DNA from: Nesterenkonia haasae
Lineage (GTDB): Bacteria; Actinomycetota; Actinomycetes; Actinomycetales; Micrococcaceae
Length of the DNA stretch: 64,000 nucleotides
Direction: 5' to 3'
Assembly (NCBI RefSeq): GCF_010119385.1
Contig: NZ_VFIE01000022.1
Span: forward strand, 1-64,000
The notes below the pieces were generated by a model. It was not told where the DNA came from, ran no database searches, and saw only the letters and a list, made by a program, of their open reading frames with translations. Shown here one piece after another: positions 35,174 to 44,103 of the stretch. Position 1 is the stretch's first letter; every line of letters begins with the position of its first letter. Position numbers and translations under genes: made by a program.

Positions 35174-36118
35174 GTGCTGCTGAACGTGATTCGCCGGCTG
35201 GGAGTCTTCGCCCTGACGGTCTTCGTCGCATCCGTCGTCGTCTTCTTTCTGCTGGGTATCCTGCCTGGAGATCCCGCGCGCGCTCAGTTGGGTCTCCAGG
35301 CGAGCGAGGAGCAGGTCCAAGCGCTGCGTCAGCAGCTCGGTGTTGATCGACCCCTGCCAGTGCGCTATTTCGAGTGGATCACGGGGTTCTTCACCGGGGA
35401 CATGGGGGTGTCCTACGCCTCCAGGACCCCGGTGGCACCACAGGTTCTCGACGCCCTTCAGGTAACCCTGCTGCTGGTGGTCGGCGGCATAGGAGTTGCG
35501 GTCCTCATTGCTCTGCCTCTCGGGATCCTCGCCGCTGTCCGGCACCACAGGCCCGACGGCACCCTGTTCTCAGCGCTGAGCCAATTGGGAATCTCCATCC
35601 CAAACTTCCTCGCCGGGCTGCTGCTGATTGCAGTGTTCTCGGTCGCCTTGGGTTGGCTGCCATCGGGCGGATGGCAACCCCCAGTCGCCGGGGTCGACTT
35701 TCTCCGGCATATTGCACTGCCGGCACTGGCTCTCGGTTTGGTCAATGGCGCCATACTGGCCCGCTATACTCGCGCCGCCGTCCTTGAGGTGATGCGTGAG
35801 GACTTTATGCGCACGGCTCGTGCCAAAGGCCTCAAGCCCGGTGCAGCTCTGGTCCGCCACGGACTTCGCAATGCCTTGGTGCCCGTGGTCACGGTCACGA
35901 GCATCGAGTTCGCCAACCTCATCATCGGTGCCGTCGTCATTGAGACGGTGTTCGTCATCCCAGGCCTCGGCTCAACTCTTATTCGTGCCGTCGCCAATCG
36001 TGACCTGATTATGATTCAGTCGATCGTCATGTGTGTTGTGGTGCTCGTGCTGCTGGTCAATCTGCTCGTGGACCTGCTTCGTCCCGTCATTGACCCCCGA
36101 CTCAGGAGTGCTTCATGA
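35174..36118 (+). CDS. ABC transporter permease (DppB/OppB type)
   Basis: The 314-residue membrane protein begins with a TM helix (VFALTVFVASVVVFFLLGILPGDPA) and has six predicted helices. The EAA cytoplasmic loop reads DFMRTARAKGLKPGAALVRHGLRNAL, which contacts the ATPase. A GTG start follows AGGAG. It is 21 bases after the binding protein and overlaps the next permease by four bases. It forms half of the channel for a peptide-, opine- or amide-like solute. Confidence 0.92.
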   Translation: MLLNVIRRLGVFALTVFVASVVVFFLLGILPGDPARAQLGLQASEEQVQALRQQLGVDRPLPVRYFEWITGFFTGDMGVSYASRTPVAPQVLDALQVTLLLVVGGIGVAVLIALPLGILAAVRHHRPDGTLFSALSQLGISIPNFLAGLLLIAVFSVALGWLPSGGWQPPVAGVDFLRHIALPALALGLVNGAILARYTRAAVLEVMREDFMRTARAKGLKPGAALVRHGLRNALVPVVTVTSIEFANLIIGAVVIETVFVIPGLGSTLIRAVANRDLIMIQSIVMCVVVLVLLVNLLVDLLRPVIDPRLRSAS

Positions 36119-36996
36119 GGAAGCAAGACGCAGGCTCAGTCACTGCAGCCCCCCGGACCACGGCGAGGCGCTCTCGTCGTCGAGGGGGCACCCCGCTGGT
36201 TATCGCCGGTGGCGCCTTGGTGTCACTGGTGCTTGTGATGGCCATTGTGTCGCTGGTATGGACCCCACAGGACCCGACAGCCACCGATGCAGTGAACCGA
36301 TTGGCAGGACCAAGCCCTTCGAATTGGCTGGGCACAGACGGTTTGGGGCGTGATATTGCCTCGATGGTGCTTGCCGGTTCACGGGTACCTCTGATGGTGG
36401 GCCTGGGAACTGTCGCCGTGGGGTTCACTATCGGCATCCCCGTGGGTATCTTTGCAGCGATGACAGACCGCGGAGCAGGAATGTGGGTGATGCGGGGCAA
36501 TGACATTCTGCAGGCATTTCCAGCTCTGCTGCTGGCCATAGTTCTTGCGGCCGTCTTCGGCCCCAGCACGCTTACGGCCGTCATCGCCCTCGGGCTGGGT
36601 CTTGCACCTGGGGTAGCTCGAGTGGTCCGCTCCGGCACCCTACAGGTGCTGAGCAGGGAATACTCTCTTGCAGCTCGTGCAGCCGGACGGGGCCCTCTCT
36701 ACCTGGCGGTACGCCATGTGCTTCCGAATATTCGTGGAATTCTCATCGTCCAAGCGAGTGTCGGATTCGCCATCGCCATTCTCGCTGAGGCGGCGTTGAG
36801 CTTCCTGGGTCTGGGGACTCCCCCACCCGCAGCCTCCTGGGGCCGTATGCTCCAGGACGGTCAGTCTGTGCTGCAGATCGCCCCGCTCACAGTTCTCTGG
36901 CCTGGTATGGCCGTCGCTATCGCGGTGTTGGGATTCAATCTCCTCGGTGACGGACTTCGGGACCGATTCGATCCCAGAATGGAAGTGACACGTTGA
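36115..36996 (+). CDS. ABC transporter permease (DppC/OppC type)
   Basis: This 293-residue permease has a basic N-terminal tail (TTARRSRRRG), a first TM helix, the conserved WLGTDGLGRDIASMVLAGSR, then LLLAIVLAAVFGPSTLTAVIALGLG, and the EAA-like loop YSLAARAAGRGPLYLAVRHVLPN. It overlaps both neighbours by four bases and forms the second half of the channel. Confidence 0.92.
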   Translation: MRKQDAGSVTAAPRTTARRSRRRGGTPLVIAGGALVSLVLVMAIVSLVWTPQDPTATDAVNRLAGPSPSNWLGTDGLGRDIASMVLAGSRVPLMVGLGTVAVGFTIGIPVGIFAAMTDRGAGMWVMRGNDILQAFPALLLAIVLAAVFGPSTLTAVIALGLGLAPGVARVVRSGTLQVLSREYSLAARAAGRGPLYLAVRHVLPNIRGILIVQASVGFAIAILAEAALSFLGLGTPPPAASWGRMLQDGQSVLQIAPLTVLWPGMAVAIAVLGFNLLGDGLRDRFDPRMEVTR

Positions 36997-38783
36997 CCGT
37001 CGACCTCACACACAAACTGCTCAGCGTTGAGAATCTCACTGTCAGCGCCGGAAGCGATCAGCTGGTTCACGGCATCAGCTTCGAGATATTTCGTGGCGAG
37101 CGTGTCGGCCTCATCGGCGAGTCAGGGTCAGGAAAGTCACTGACGTGTTTATCAATCATTGGGCTGTTAGACGGCGGGCTGAGTGCCGAAGGCCGCATCA
37201 TGTTCCACCACATCCCCCAGGAGCCGGTATCTCCCGAGGCCGAGACTCATGCACATAACCTGCTGAGTGCTGATGAGAACAAACTCTCCGGCATTCGCGG
37301 CAACCGCCTCTCAATGGTCTTCCAAGAACCGATGACTGCACTGAACCCACTGATGAAAGTTGGCGACCAGCTTTCCGAGGTGATCAGGCTGCATCGACCA
37401 AAGACTAAGGACCTCAAGGCAGAGGTGGTCCAGCTGCTGTCCTCAGTTCAGATTCCCAACCCCGTCCACACTGCGACGGTCTACCCTCATCAGATGTCCG
37501 GAGGCCAACGGCAACGCATTATGCTCGCCATGGCAATGGCGAACGGCCCGGATCTGCTTCTGGCGGACGAACCCACCACAGCGCTGGATGTCACCGTGCA
37601 GAAGCGAGTGCTGAACCTCATGGCCGAGCAGGTAGAAAGTGCCGGTTCATCTCTCCTCTTCATCACTCATGATCTCGGCGTGGTGTCGGAAGTGTGCGAT
37701 CGCGTCATCATCATGCGTCATGGCCGAATAGTCGAAAGTGGTCCCATGGAACGTGTGTTCACGGCGCCTGAACACCCTTACACCCGTTCCCTCTTGGCCG
37801 CCTCCAGCCTGGAGACCCACCCTGGCACCCAACGACTAGTCACTCTGGAATCCGCCAGCGCAGACGAAGCAGGGACTCAGGAGAGTTTCGAACCCACATC
37901 CGCTCCGCCACCAAGGACCGCCACGGAGCGGCATCAACCGAGGGTTGAGCATCTCACGATGACCTCCGGGGGCGAGGCACCGGTGTTCAACCGCGTCGAC
38001 GACCCTGTGATCAGCGTGCGCGATCTGACCCGAACCTATGGCAAACCGCGGCTCTTCGGTCGCAATAACCCTGTCCAGGCACTGCGCGGGGTCTCGTTCG
38101 ACGTGGCGCTTGGACAGCGATTCGGCATTGTCGGCGAATCTGGCTGCGGAAAGTCCACACTCCTGCGCCTGCTCACCGCACTCGATGAACCCACTACAGG
38201 CAGTATCGAGGTGTCGGGAAGCTCGATCGTCGGCCGTCCGGAACGGCAGCTTCGCTGGCTGCGCGAATCGATGCAGCTGGTATTTCAAGACCCGATGGGA
38301 TCACTCGATCCGCGCATGAATGTAACGGAGATCATTGCAGAACCGATGCATCGAGCAAGTCGTGCCGAGCGCCGCTTCCGAGTGGACGAGCTGCTTGAAC
38401 AGGTAGGGCTGCCGGCGGGCTCTGCGGAGAAGTATCCGCATGAGTTCTCCGGAGGCCAGCGTCAGCGCATTGCTATCGCCCGCGCCCTGGTCACCCGGCC
38501 TAAGATTCTCATCGCCGATGAGGCGGTCTCCGCACTCGACGTCTCAGTACGGGCACAGGTTCTCAACCTGCTCGATGACTTGGTCGATGAGTACCAGCTC
38601 ACGCTAGTATTCGTCTCGCATGATCTGAATGTAGTGCGGCATACCTGTGACGTGGTGGCGGTCATGAACGGCGGGCGCGTCATAGAGTGCGGACCGGCTG
38701 ATGCTGTGATGGAGTCACCTCACCATCCGTACACCGCCGAGCTTGTCGCCGCGATCCCCCGTCTGCGAGAAGGTGCGTCCTAG
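36993..38783 (+). CDS. Dual ATPase subunit of the peptide-type ABC transporter
   Basis: The 596-residue protein fuses two ATP-binding domains, equivalent to DppD and DppF. Domain one (about 1-270) has [13 protein letters not shown], the signature [14 protein letters not shown] and [12 protein letters not shown]. Domain two (about 325-590) has [31 protein letters not shown] and [13 protein letters not shown] variable linker lies near residues 285-320. It appears to use a TTG start overlapping the permease stop. Both domains look active. The gene ends exactly where the regulator gene begins. Confidence 0.92.
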   Translation: MTVDLTHKLLSVENLTVSAGSDQLVHGISFEIFRGERVGLIGESGSGKSLTCLSIIGLLDGGLSAEGRIMFHHIPQEPVSPEAETHAHNLLSADENKLSGIRGNRLSMVFQEPMTALNPLMKVGDQLSEVIRLHRPKTKDLKAEVVQLLSSVQIPNPVHTATVYPHQMSGGQRQRIMLAMAMANGPDLLLADEPTTALDVTVQKRVLNLMAEQVESAGSSLLFITHDLGVVSEVCDRVIIMRHGRIVESGPMERVFTAPEHPYTRSLLAASSLETHPGTQRLVTLESASADEAGTQESFEPTSAPPPRTATERHQPRVEHLTMTSGGEAPVFNRVDDPVISVRDLTRTYGKPRLFGRNNPVQALRGVSFDVALGQRFGIVGESGCGKSTLLRLLTALDEPTTGSIEVSGSSIVGRPERQLRWLRESMQLVFQDPMGSLDPRMNVTEIIAEPMHRASRAERRFRVDELLEQVGLPAGSAEKYPHEFSGGQRQRIAIARALVTRPKILIADEAVSALDVSVRAQVLNLLDDLVDEYQLTLVFVSHDLNVVRHTCDVVAVMNGGRVIECGPADAVMESPHHPYTAELVAAIPRLREGAS

Positions 38784-39563
38784 ATGCAATTCGAACCTGT
38801 GAAAAAGCTGAACTCCTACGAAATGATCGTGGATCAGATCGAAGCCGGAATCAGAGAAGGTCGGCTTCATCCCGGCGACCGGCTTCCCGGGGAGCGAAAG
38901 CTGATGGAGACTTTCTCCGTCTCCCGGCCCACCGTTCGGGAAGCCATGCGAGTGCTACACGCTACTGGAGTCGTCAACACTCGTGCCGGGGACCCCCGCG
39001 GAGCCGAAGTCCTGCCGTTCACCCCACAGGCACTGGAACGCCCGCTTGCGCGCATGACTCATCAAGAGGGAACTACTCGGGCGGAACTGATCCAGTTCCG
39101 CCTCCTTCTTGAAGGTCAAGCATCACTGCTGGCTGCGGCCGCCGATGACGACAGTGCGAAGCGCCGTATCGCAGCGCGCGCATTGGATCTGACTGATTTG
39201 GCCGAGAGGACCGGCGGTGCGAAGTCCACCGCTGAGATCTCGGAGGAGTTCGGGGAGGTGCTGTCGAATTTCCATTCGGCCATTCGGGCAGCATCGGGCA
39301 ACCAGCTTCTCCAGGCAACAGGCCAGGCGGTTGATGAGGCTCTGACCACCGTCGCTCGGCAACGGCTAGGGGAAGAGACGGAGGCCCCCGCACTGGAGGC
39401 CCGGCTGCGCTGTTCGGCGCAGGATGCCGCGACACTGACTGAGCGCATCCGGGCCGGGGACACCGCCGGGGCCCGCAGGACAGCCACGGAAAACATCTAC
39501 CGGTTTTACAAGGACCGCCTCTCACCCCACGAGCTGGAGGCCCTGGCCCCCCTCATCGGTTAG
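38784..39563 (+). CDS. GntR/FadR-family transcriptional regulator
   Basis: The 259-residue protein has a winged-helix GntR domain (about residues 8-75: GRLHPGDRLPGERKLMETFS, then SRPTVREAMRVLHATGVV) and a C-terminal FCD helical domain. Of the His residues that bind metal in many FCD proteins, only the one in NFHSAIRAASGN is clear; the later two positions read RCSAQDAATL and NIYRFY. It may therefore bind an organic ligand without metal. It begins directly after the ATPase stop. The FadR-like palindromes at 29740-29752 and 32085-32101 are its natural candidate targets. Confidence 0.88.
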   Translation: MQFEPVKKLNSYEMIVDQIEAGIREGRLHPGDRLPGERKLMETFSVSRPTVREAMRVLHATGVVNTRAGDPRGAEVLPFTPQALERPLARMTHQEGTTRAELIQFRLLLEGQASLLAAAADDDSAKRRIAARALDLTDLAERTGGAKSTAEISEEFGEVLSNFHSAIRAASGNQLLQATGQAVDEALTTVARQRLGEETEAPALEARLRCSAQDAATLTERIRAGDTAGARRTATENIYRFYKDRLSPHELEALAPLIG

Positions 39564-39597
39564 CTGAAGACAGGCCAGAGCTGCACTCCACCCGGAC

Positions 39598-41364
39598 CTA
39601 ACCGCAGTAGGCGCCCTCAGCCGCTGAGCGCACCAGTTTGGCGTACTTGCCCAACACTCCGGTCGTCACATAGGGAGGAAGCGGCTGCCAGTCCGGGCTA
39701 GCTCGGCGAGTCTCAAGTTCCGCCTCGTCGACCTGCAGGTCAATGGTTCGTCCGGCGATGTCCACACGGATCGTGTCACCGTCGGCGATGAACGCAATGG
39801 GACCACCGTCAACGGCCTCCGGTGCGATGTGCCCAATGCACAGACCTGTGGTGCCTCCAGAAAAACGACCGTCGGTGATGAGCAGCACATCCTTGCCCAA
39901 ACCAGCGCCCTTGATGGCACCAGTGATCGCCAGCATCTCCCGCATTCCAGGCCCACCCTTGGGCCCCTCATAGCGGATGACGACGACGTCGCCGGACTGG
40001 ATTCTGCCCTCTTCGAGCGCCTTCAGCGCCTGTTGTTCACGTTCGAACACGCGGGCGGTTCCCTCAAAGATCTCAGCGTCGAAGCCGGCGGACTTCACGA
40101 CGGCACCTTCCGGCGCCAGGCTGCCGCGCAGCACTGCGATGCCGCCGTTGTGGTGAATCGGATTGTCCAGGGTCCGAATGATCTTCCCATCAATATCCGG
40201 CGGGTTGATCTCAGCGAGGTTCTCGGCGACGGTCTTTCCGGTCACCGTGAGGCAGTCTCCATGGAGCAGCCCCGCGTCGAGTAGGGCGCGCATCACCACA
40301 GGCACACCTCCGACGCGGTCGACGTCGACCATTACGTGCTGGCCGAAAGGCTTGAGGTCCCCCAGGTGAGGGACCTTATCGCCGATCCGGTTGAAGTCCT
40401 CCAGCTCCAGGTCCACTTCAGCTTCCCGAGCGATGGCCAGAAGATGCAGCACTGCATTGGTGGAACCGCCGAAGGCCATGGTGACAGCGATGGCGTTTTC
40501 GAAGGATTCGCGGGTGAGGATGTCCCGAGTGGTGATTCCCTTGCGAAGCAGCTCTACCACTGCTTCTCCCGACTTATGGGCGTAGTAGTCGCGGCGTCGA
40601 TCTGCGCTGGGCGGAGCAGCCGATCCCGGGAGCGAGAGACCCAGGGCCTCACCGATGCATGCCATGGTGTTGGCGGTGTACATGCCGCCGCAGGCGCCCT
40701 CGCCTGGGCAGATGGCACGTTCAATGACGTCGAGGTCCTCCTCGGTGATGGTCCCGCGGGCGCAGGCGCCGACACCTTCAAAGGCGTCGATGAGCGTCAC
40801 TTCCCGCTCGGTGCCGTCTTTGAACCGCGCCACACCGGGCATGATCGAACCGGCGTAGAGGAAGACACTGGCGAGGTCGAGACGGGCCGCTGCCATCAGC
40901 ATGCCCGGCAGCGACTTGTCACACCCAGCGAGCAGCACCGATCCATCGAGGCGTTCTGCCTGCATGACAGTCTCCACCGAGTCTGCAATGACTTCGCGGG
41001 ACACCAGCGAATAGTGCATCCCCTCATGGCCCATGGAGATGCCGTCAGAGACGCTGATGGTGCCGAACTCCATCGGGTAGCCGCCCCCGGCGTGAACGCC
41101 TTCCTTAGACGCTTTGGCCAAACGGTCCAGAGAGAGGTTGCAGGGGGTGATCTCGTTCCAGGAACTGGCGATTCCGATCTGCGCTTTGGCGAAATCGTCG
41201 TCTCCCATGCCCACTGCCCGCAGCATGCCTCGGGCCGGCGCGCGAGTGTAACCGTCAGTCACTTGCCAGGATCGTGGCTTCTCCGGACTGGATGGACCGG
41301 TGACGGGTGTAGGAGGAACAGCGACGGGGTGATCAGCGGTGGTGCGCTCAGTGGGTGCGGACAT
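39598..41364 (-). CDS. ilvD: Dihydroxy-acid dehydratase
   Basis: IlvD is the iron-sulfur dehydratase that yields the keto acid precursors of Val, Leu and Ile. From the Met at 41364 it has 588 residues; upstream open frame to 41610 overlaps the transporter and looks non-coding. Cluster and Mg ligands are visible in [32 protein letters not shown] and [22 protein letters not shown], and the C-terminal [19 protein letters not shown] is typical. It stands apart from ilvBNC, with a 10-kb accessory block between. A weak promoter, TTGTGA-16-TATGAG, lies at 41396-41423. Confidence 0.95.
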   Translation of the reverse strand: MSAPTERTTADHPVAVPPTPVTGPSSPEKPRSWQVTDGYTRAPARGMLRAVGMGDDDFAKAQIGIASSWNEITPCNLSLDRLAKASKEGVHAGGGYPMEFGTISVSDGISMGHEGMHYSLVSREVIADSVETVMQAERLDGSVLLAGCDKSLPGMLMAAARLDLASVFLYAGSIMPGVARFKDGTEREVTLIDAFEGVGACARGTITEEDLDVIERAICPGEGACGGMYTANTMACIGEALGLSLPGSAAPPSADRRRDYYAHKSGEAVVELLRKGITTRDILTRESFENAIAVTMAFGGSTNAVLHLLAIAREAEVDLELEDFNRIGDKVPHLGDLKPFGQHVMVDVDRVGGVPVVMRALLDAGLLHGDCLTVTGKTVAENLAEINPPDIDGKIIRTLDNPIHHNGGIAVLRGSLAPEGAVVKSAGFDAEIFEGTARVFEREQQALKALEEGRIQSGDVVVIRYEGPKGGPGMREMLAITGAIKGAGLGKDVLLITDGRFSGGTTGLCIGHIAPEAVDGGPIAFIADGDTIRVDIAGRTIDLQVDEAELETRRASPDWQPLPPYVTTGVLGKYAKLVRSAAEGAYCG

Positions 41365-41395
41365 GTGTGTCATATTACGCCGGAGTTTCGACTGA

Positions 41396-41423
41396 CTCAT
41401 AGCCCACCAAGCGCGTCTCACAA
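41396..41423 (-). promoter_or_regulatory. Possible ilvD promoter
   Basis: On the minus strand TTGTGA (41418-41423) and TATGAG (41396-41401) are spaced by 16 bases, about 30 bases before the chosen ilvD start. The match is moderate. Confidence 0.3.
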
Positions 41424-41485
41424 CGTGGGAACCGGGTGGTGTCCCACCGTGCCTGGTAATCAGCTGGGAGCGCGGCCCATGACGC

Positions 41486-42370
41486 CTAGCGTTCAGGGGG
41501 AAGCCGCAGGGGGCGCCCGTTGGCCCAGAGGACACCTGCAAGCACCAGCGCGCCACCGAAAATCTCACCGACTGCCGGGGTCTGACCCAGCACCATCCAG
41601 GCCAGGACAATGCCTACCACTGGGACCAGCATGGAGAAGGGCGCTACTGTTCCAGCTGGGTGCCGACCCATCAGCCACACCCATATCCCGGAACCGACGA
41701 TCGTGCCGCAGATGATGGTGAACGCCAGCCCCCACCACGCCGGAGCCGCAGTTGTGGTGAATGAGGTGGTTACGGCCACAGCGACTTCCTCTGGACCCTC
41801 TACTGCCAGGGACAGCGCGAACATAGGCAGCGGTGGAATCACCGACATCCACAGCACCAAACGCAACGGCTGAGGCGCCTGTGCCTGACGGGAGGCGAGA
41901 TTCCCCAATGCCCATCCGAATCCGCCAAGTACGACGAGGAGGAACGGGATCCATCCGTCCGCTCCGCCTCGGGTAAGGCCCACCAGGGCCAGGCCGAGCA
42001 CGGCCAGCCCGACACCTGAGGCCCGACGCCCGCCAAGCCGCTCGCCTAGGAGCAAGGCTCCAAGCAGCACGGTGAAAGGGGCTGAGGACTGCAGCACCAA
42101 TGAGGCGAGACCAGCCGGGAAACCGGCAGCCATCCCCAGATAGAGGCCGAAGAACTGCAGTGTGCCGAAACCCAATCCGTAGCCGATCAGCCACCGCCAC
42201 TTCACCTGCGGCCGAGGAACAAACAGTAGGACAGGCACCGCCATGATGAAGAAACGGAGAGCGACGAGAAAGAGCGGCGGGAACTGCTCCAGCGAAAAGT
42301 GGATCGCGATGAAGTTCGCGCCCCAGAGCACGATGACGATAAGTGCGAGGAGCACATGGCGGATGGGCAT
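41486..42370 (-). CDS. EamA-family (DMT) transporter
   Basis: The 294-residue membrane protein has about ten hydrophobic spans in two EamA repeats, beginning [21 protein letters not shown], with the family's WGxNF signature. Relatives export amino acids or other metabolites across the cytoplasmic membrane. It is divergent from a LysR-type regulator across 93 bases, the common regulator/exporter arrangement. The substrate is unknown. Confidence 0.9.
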   Translation of the reverse strand: MPIRHVLLALIVIVLWGANFIAIHFSLEQFPPLFLVALRFFIMAVPVLLFVPRPQVKWRWLIGYGLGFGTLQFFGLYLGMAAGFPAGLASLVLQSSAPFTVLLGALLLGERLGGRRASGVGLAVLGLALVGLTRGGADGWIPFLLVVLGGFGWALGNLASRQAQAPQPLRLVLWMSVIPPLPMFALSLAVEGPEEVAVAVTTSFTTTAAPAWWGLAFTIICGTIVGSGIWVWLMGRHPAGTVAPFSMLVPVVGIVLAWMVLGQTPAVGEIFGGALVLAGVLWANGRPLRLPPER

Positions 42371-42396
42371 AGGACCCAGTGTGATCGGGGCAATCC

Positions 42397-42445
42397 TTCA
42401 CCACAAGTGAATCTTTATACACGAACAGTGAAGCAACACTTCACT
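42397..42445. promoter_or_regulatory. Two phased inverted repeats between the EamA and LysR genes
   Basis: TTCAC-CACAA-GTGAA (42397-42411) and AGTGAAG-CAACA-CTTCACT (42427-42445) lie with centres 32 bases apart, about three helical turns, so both would face the same side of DNA. Both have five-base spacers and related GTGAA/TTCAC arms. They fit LysR-type recognition and activation sites for the divergent pair. Confidence 0.6.
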
Positions 42446-42463
42446 TTCTGGGATACTCCTCCT

Positions 42464-43378
42464 ATGGACTACAGGCATCTTGAGCTGCTGCGCGAAATCG
42501 CCGCCCGCGGGACACTGGCTGCCGTCGCGGAGGCGACACATCGCTCCCCCTCAGCGGTGTCCCAGCAGCTGAGAGCGGCTGAGAAGGAGTGGGGAGTCCG
42601 GCTGGTCGAACCGTTTTCGCGGAGTGTGCGACTGACTCCGGAGGGTGAGCTTCTGGCCTCGGGAGCGGAGACGATCAGCGAGCACGTCGCCGAGCTAAAA
42701 GCCCGGTTGGATGCCCGACGCGGGGCACCAGCCGGCAGAGTCACCATCGGCACCCTTCCCAGTGCCGGAGAAGCACTGCTGCCTGGTCTGATTAGCCGTC
42801 TCCAGGGCAGCCAGATCAGACTGGAACTTGATGACTTTGACCTGGCTGAGGCGGACTTCGGGGCCCGAGCCCATGACGCCGATATCGTCATTGCCCACAG
42901 TGTCAGCGGCTCCGCTCCTCCCGGTACTGAGCGGCTGGAGTCTGCGGTGCTCGGTGAGGAGCCGCTCGTGGTCGCACTGCCAGCCGAGCATCCCATGGCC
43001 TCGGCGACCGCCATCGGTCCTGAGGAGGCGATTCGTATGGACTGGATCGGCGTACCGGAGGGATATCCCTTCGACACCGTGCTCCAGGCTTTTGAGGCGC
43101 GCACAGGGCAGCCAGTGAGGCGGAGACTACGCCTGCGTGACAACCGCCTGGTGGAGGCTCTTGTCGTCGCAGGCGTGGGACCAGCTTTGCTTCCCGGTTT
43201 CACTACCCGATCCCGGCAGGGCATGGTGCTCCGCCCCCTGACAGGAGTCAGGTCGAGCAGGCTCATACTCGCCCTCAGCAGATCTGACCGGAGGGCACGG
43301 CTCGTGGTTCGGACGGTCCTGAACCTGCTGACTGAAGTAACTGCAGAGCTCAGCGTTCGAGTCGATCACAGTGCGTGA
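42464..43378 (+). CDS. LysR-family transcriptional regulator
   Basis: The 304-residue protein has an N-terminal LysR helix-turn-helix (RHLELLREIAARGTLAAVAE, then HRSPSAVSQQLRAAEKEWG) and a C-terminal periplasmic-binding-like effector domain. The frame is open from 42299, but the ATG at 42464 has a CTCCT-adjacent spacing typical for the family and starts the conserved region. It probably controls the divergent EamA transporter through the repeats at 42397-42445, with a transported metabolite as inducer (inference). Confidence 0.9.
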   Translation: MDYRHLELLREIAARGTLAAVAEATHRSPSAVSQQLRAAEKEWGVRLVEPFSRSVRLTPEGELLASGAETISEHVAELKARLDARRGAPAGRVTIGTLPSAGEALLPGLISRLQGSQIRLELDDFDLAEADFGARAHDADIVIAHSVSGSAPPGTERLESAVLGEEPLVVALPAEHPMASATAIGPEEAIRMDWIGVPEGYPFDTVLQAFEARTGQPVRRRLRLRDNRLVEALVVAGVGPALLPGFTTRSRQGMVLRPLTGVRSSRLILALSRSDRRARLVVRTVLNLLTEVTAELSVRVDHSA

Positions 43379-43384
43379 AGACTC

Positions 43385-44005
43385 TCAACCCATCTGATCG
43401 ACCACGGTTTCAGCGACCTCTCGCATTGTCAGACGCCGATCCATGGACGTCTTCTGGATCCACCGGAAGGCCTCGGACTCGCTCAAAGACATCTTTGAAA
43501 TCAACAACGACTTGGCGCGGTCCACTAGTTTGCGAGCCTCAAACTTCTCTGCAAGGGTCGAGACCTCACTCTCCAAAGCGCGCAGCTCGTCAAATCGAGC
43601 CGCGGCAACTTCGATGGCCGGTATCAGGTCATTCTCACCGAATGGCTTGACCACATAGGCCATCGCCCCTGCCTCACGGGCAGACTCCACGAGGTCGCGC
43701 TGGGAGAACGCAGTCAGCATCACCACTGGCGCGATCTTCTCGTCAGCGATGATCTTGGCCGCAGTGATGCCGTCCATCACTGGCATCTTGACGTCCATGA
43801 CGACGAGATCGGGGGTGTGCTGGCGGGCCAGCTCAACAGCCTTCTCACCGTTTTCTGCTTCACCGACGACGTGGTAGCCAGCCCCGGTCAGAATCTCGAC
43901 GATGTCGAGGCGGATCAGCGTCTCATCCTCGGCCACCAGCACCCGGCGCTGTGTGCCTTCGACGGCACTGCTCTCCTCAGGTGAGGCTTCATTCTCCTCA
44001 GTCAC
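43385..44005 (-). CDS. pdtaR: ANTAR-domain response regulator (PdtaR type)
   Basis: The 206-residue protein has a receiver domain (about 20-135) with VLVAEDETLIRLDIVE, the phospho-Asp in DLVVMDVKMPVMDG, and the switch Lys in YVVKPF. A helical linker leads to a C-terminal ANTAR RNA-binding domain (about 145-205: DRAKSLLISKMSLSESEAF, then IQKTSMDRRLTMREVAE). In relatives, phosphorylated PdtaR binds paired hexaloop RNA hairpins and prevents termination. The partner kinase PdtaS is not in the window. It stands alone, converging on the LysR gene. Confidence 0.9.
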   Translation of the reverse strand: MTEENEASPEESSAVEGTQRRVLVAEDETLIRLDIVEILTGAGYHVVGEAENGEKAVELARQHTPDLVVMDVKMPVMDGITAAKIIADEKIAPVVMLTAFSQRDLVESAREAGAMAYVVKPFGENDLIPAIEVAAARFDELRALESEVSTLAEKFEARKLVDRAKSLLISKMSLSESEAFRWIQKTSMDRRLTMREVAETVVDQMG

Positions 44006-44103
44006 AAATCTCCTCGATCACGATCGCGAGTTTCAGCGGCACCTGCGAATGCCGCCTGATGATTACATTCGCCCCGATCCTACCGTCACCACCGCGGCGG
44101 TAC

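Noticed and set aside
41365-41610. Upstream extension of the ilvD frame
   Set aside because: It overlaps the EamA transporter gene on the same strand, and the conserved IlvD N-terminus starts later; the Met at 41364 is sufficient.
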